Shown in pieces: positions 24,427-26,264 of a stretch of DNA of 26,264 nucleotides. Made by a program: the position numbers and the translations under genes. Source of the stretch: Bacillota bacterium (GTDB taxonomy: Bacteria; Bacillota; Clostridia; Peptostreptococcales; Anaerovoracaceae); the NCBI GenBank assembly GCA_905372035.1, contig CAJPNN010000014.1, positions 1 through 26,264 on the forward strand, given 5' to 3'. Position 1 is the first letter of the stretch; each line of letters opens with the position of its first letter. The notes under the pieces were generated by a model. That model saw only the letters and a program-made list of their open reading frames with translations. It had not been told where the DNA came from and did no database searches.

Positions 24427-25826
24427 GAATATATAATACTTTGACCGGAAAAAAAGAAGAGTTTGTACCGATAGATCCTGATGAGATAAAAATCTATGTA
24501 TGCGGACCTACGGTTTATAACTATTTTCATCTTGGAAATGCAAGACCTTTTGTTGTGTTTGATACATTGAGAAGATATTTAGAGTATAAAGGTTATAAAG
24601 TCAAATTTGTCCAGAATTTTACGGATGTAGATGATAAGATAATAAACAAGGCGAGAGAAGAGGGTGTTTCGGCATCTGACATCAGTGAGAAATATATAAG
24701 GGAATATTATAAAGATGCCGAGAAGCTCAACGTGAAAAAGGCGACGGTGCATCCGAAAGTTACGGAGAATATAAAAGAAATAAAGGATTTTATAAGCACG
24801 CTTATAGATAAAGGGTATGCTTATGACGTGAATGGAGATGTCTACTATTCGACGAGAAAATTCAAAGGGTACGGGAAGCTTTCGGGACAAAACATTGAAG
24901 ATCTCGAGGCGGGAGCAAGGATACAGGTAGGAGATCTTAAACGGGACCCCATGGACTTTGCACTTTGGAAAGCAAAAAAGAGCGAAGACGAAATTGCATG
25001 GGAATCGCCTTGGGGTCAAGGCAGACCCGGGTGGCATATAGAATGCTCCGTAATGTCGAACAAATATCTGGGAGACACGATAGATATACATGCCGGAGGA
25101 CAGGATCTTGAGTTTCCGCATCATGAGAACGAAATTGCGCAGACGGAAGCATATACGGGGAAAAAGTTTGCGAATTACTGGATGCACAACGGTTTTATAA
25201 CTATAAATAAGGAGAAGATGGCAAAATCAAGGGGTAATTTCTTTATGGTGAGAGATATTCTTGACGAGTATGACGGCGAAGTCGTGAGGTACTTTTTACT
25301 TTCAGGACACTATAGAAATCCTATAGATTTCAGTAAAGAGCTTATGGAGCAGGCAAAAAACAGCTTGGCAAGGATACGAAACACCAAAATCAACCTGGAG
25401 CATTTCATTGAGAATGCAAAGGGGAGCATGAACGAAGAAGAAAGAAAACAACTCGAAAAACAGGCGGTATATAAAGAAAAATTCAAAGAGAGCATGGAAG
25501 ACGATCTGAATACGGCGGATGCAATCAGTGCCATATTTGAGCTTGTAAAAGAGATAAATACGGTGACATCGGAAAACAGCACAAAAGAGTTTTGTGAAAA
25601 AGAGCTCGGGCTTTTGACGGAGCTTTCAGGAGTTCTCGGACTTCTAAAAGAGAATGAGAAAAGCGATATCCCCGAGGAAGTGTCAAACCTTGTGGAAGAG
25701 AGGCAGGCGGCAAGAAAAGCTAAAGATTTCGCAAGAGCGGATGAGATAAGAGATGAGCTTAAAAGAAGGGGCATAACGCTTGAAGATACGCCGCAGGGAA
25801 TCAGAGTTATAATGGAGGAGAGATGA
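24423..25826 (+). CDS. cysS: Cysteinyl-tRNA synthetase
   Basis: This class I synthetase charges tRNA-Cys. The 467-residue product has the HIGH-type motif as HLGN (36-39), the KMSKS loop as KMAKS, and zinc ligands C27 (CGPTVY), the Cys of WHIECSVMS, and the PHHENE histidine and glutamate. A DALR/anticodon-binding helical C-terminus ends at LKRRGITLEDTPQGIRVI. It overlaps cysE at its start and hisA at its end, both by ATGA. This ties cysteine supply to its charging, as in Bacillus cysE-cysS. Confidence 0.97.
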   Translation: MRIYNTLTGKKEEFVPIDPDEIKIYVCGPTVYNYFHLGNARPFVVFDTLRRYLEYKGYKVKFVQNFTDVDDKIINKAREEGVSASDISEKYIREYYKDAEKLNVKKATVHPKVTENIKEIKDFISTLIDKGYAYDVNGDVYYSTRKFKGYGKLSGQNIEDLEAGARIQVGDLKRDPMDFALWKAKKSEDEIAWESPWGQGRPGWHIECSVMSNKYLGDTIDIHAGGQDLEFPHHENEIAQTEAYTGKKFANYWMHNGFITINKEKMAKSRGNFFMVRDILDEYDGEVVRYFLLSGHYRNPIDFSKELMEQAKNSLARIRNTKINLEHFIENAKGSMNEEERKQLEKQAVYKEKFKESMEDDLNTADAISAIFELVKEINTVTSENSTKEFCEKELGLLTELSGVLGLLKENEKSDIPEEVSNLVEERQAARKAKDFARADEIRDELKRRGITLEDTPQGIRVIMEER

Positions 25827-26264
25827 GATTCAAGCCTTGCATAGACATACACGACGGACAGGTAAAACAGATAGTGGGCGGGGATTTGACAGATGACAAA
25901 TCTCATGATAATTTTGTCTCAAAGAAAAGTGCGGCTTATTACGCCGAACTGTATAAAGAAAAAAAACTTCCGGGAGGGCATATAATATTACTTAATCCTA
26001 AGGGTACAAAAGAATATGAACTGGATAAGATACAGGCATTGGAAGCATTAAAAACTTATCCCGGCGGAATGCAGATAGGCGGAGGGATCGATGAGGAAAA
26101 TGCCGAAGAATTTGTTTCGGCGGGGGCAAGCCATGTAATCATGACATCGCGACTTTTTGACGGTAAGATTTTCGATTGGAACCGCCTTAAAAAAATTTCA
26201 GAAAAAATCGGGAGGGAGCATATCGTTGTAGATATCTCATGTAGAAAGCATGGAGAAGAATATG
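25823..26264 (+). CDS. hisA: Eukaryote-type HisA (phosphoribosyl-formimino-AICAR-P isomerase), 3' end outside window
   Basis: The first 147 residues of a TIM-barrel isomerase of histidine biosynthesis are present. The sequence reads RFKPCIDIHDGQVKQIVGG, then NFVSKKSAAYYAELYK, then MQIGGGIDEENAEEF, VIMTSRLF and HIVVDISCRK. These match the HIS6 group of fungi and plants (CIDLHxGxVKQIVGG, QVGGGI, VIVTSWLF, VVDLSCRK) better than the usual bacterial HisA (PAIDLxxGxxVRL). AGGAG lies 7 nt upstream, and the ATG overlaps the cysS stop. No other his gene is visible. The active-site Asp in CIDIH is present; the second catalytic region lies beyond the window. Confidence 0.88.
   Translation, partial: MRFKPCIDIHDGQVKQIVGGDLTDDKSHDNFVSKKSAAYYAELYKEKKLPGGHIILLNPKGTKEYELDKIQALEALKTYPGGMQIGGGIDEENAEEFVSAGASHVIMTSRLFDGKIFDWNRLKKISEKIGREHIVVDISCRKHGEEY

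Overview
The window is 26.3 kb of AT-rich chromosomal DNA from a low-GC Gram-positive anaerobe of the Clostridia/Tissierellia type (Bacillota). The evidence is strong AGGAGG-type ribosome sites, SLH surface-layer anchoring, a CarD regulator, a YacL-like PIN/TRAM protein, and the gene order ffs-dnaX-ybaB-recR and yacL-ispDF-proS-cysE-cysS. The genus cannot be fixed from the sequence. I see no tRNA or rRNA genes, transposase, prophage or CRISPR array.

Layout. (1) 1-5129: the 3' part of a giant secreted surface protein made of alternating DUF11-like modules, a Gly-Pro hinge and three SLH repeats. (2) 5267-8194: a promoter, a small SRP RNA, then dnaX, ybaB and recR (replication clamp loading and recombinational repair). 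dnaX carries a perfect A AAA AAG slippery site that would make a short gamma-like product. (3) 8285-9695: a shared bidirectional terminator and a convergent citrate synthase gene. (4) 9696-10105: a divergent regulatory region full of palindromes. (5) 10106-13695: an EF-G-2-type GTPase and radA. (6) 13755-15997: a two-component system on the minus strand (OmpR-type regulator, then HisKA kinase). (7) 15998-16498: a gene-free stretch with three imperfect ~90-bp tandem repeats that can form hairpins, then two tandem sigma-A-type promoters. (8) 16499-21926: carD, yacL-like PIN/TRAM, a fused ispDF, proS and a cyclophilin. (9) 22127-26264: a LysM-G5-M23 cell-wall peptidase, then a translationally overlapped cysE-cysS-hisA cluster running off the right edge. 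The HisA is of the eukaryotic (HIS6-like) type.

The genes are mostly housekeeping: clamp loader and recombination repair, translation (EF-G-2, ProRS, CysRS), isoprenoid precursor synthesis, cysteine synthesis, cell-wall remodelling and envelope sensing. The radA-to-cysS part resembles the Bacillus subtilis radA-disA-yacL-ispD-ispF-gltX-cysE-cysS cluster. Here no disA is present: a two-component system and carD lie after radA, ispD and ispF are fused, proS takes the place of gltX, and hisA follows cysS.

No clear new multi-gene system is present. The best candidates for undescribed biology are non-coding: the tandem hairpin repeats between the response regulator and carD, the palindrome cluster upstream of citrate synthase, and the promoter-plus-hairpin layout in front of both the M23 peptidase gene and cysE. 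All were read by eye. No homology search or RNA-folding program was run.
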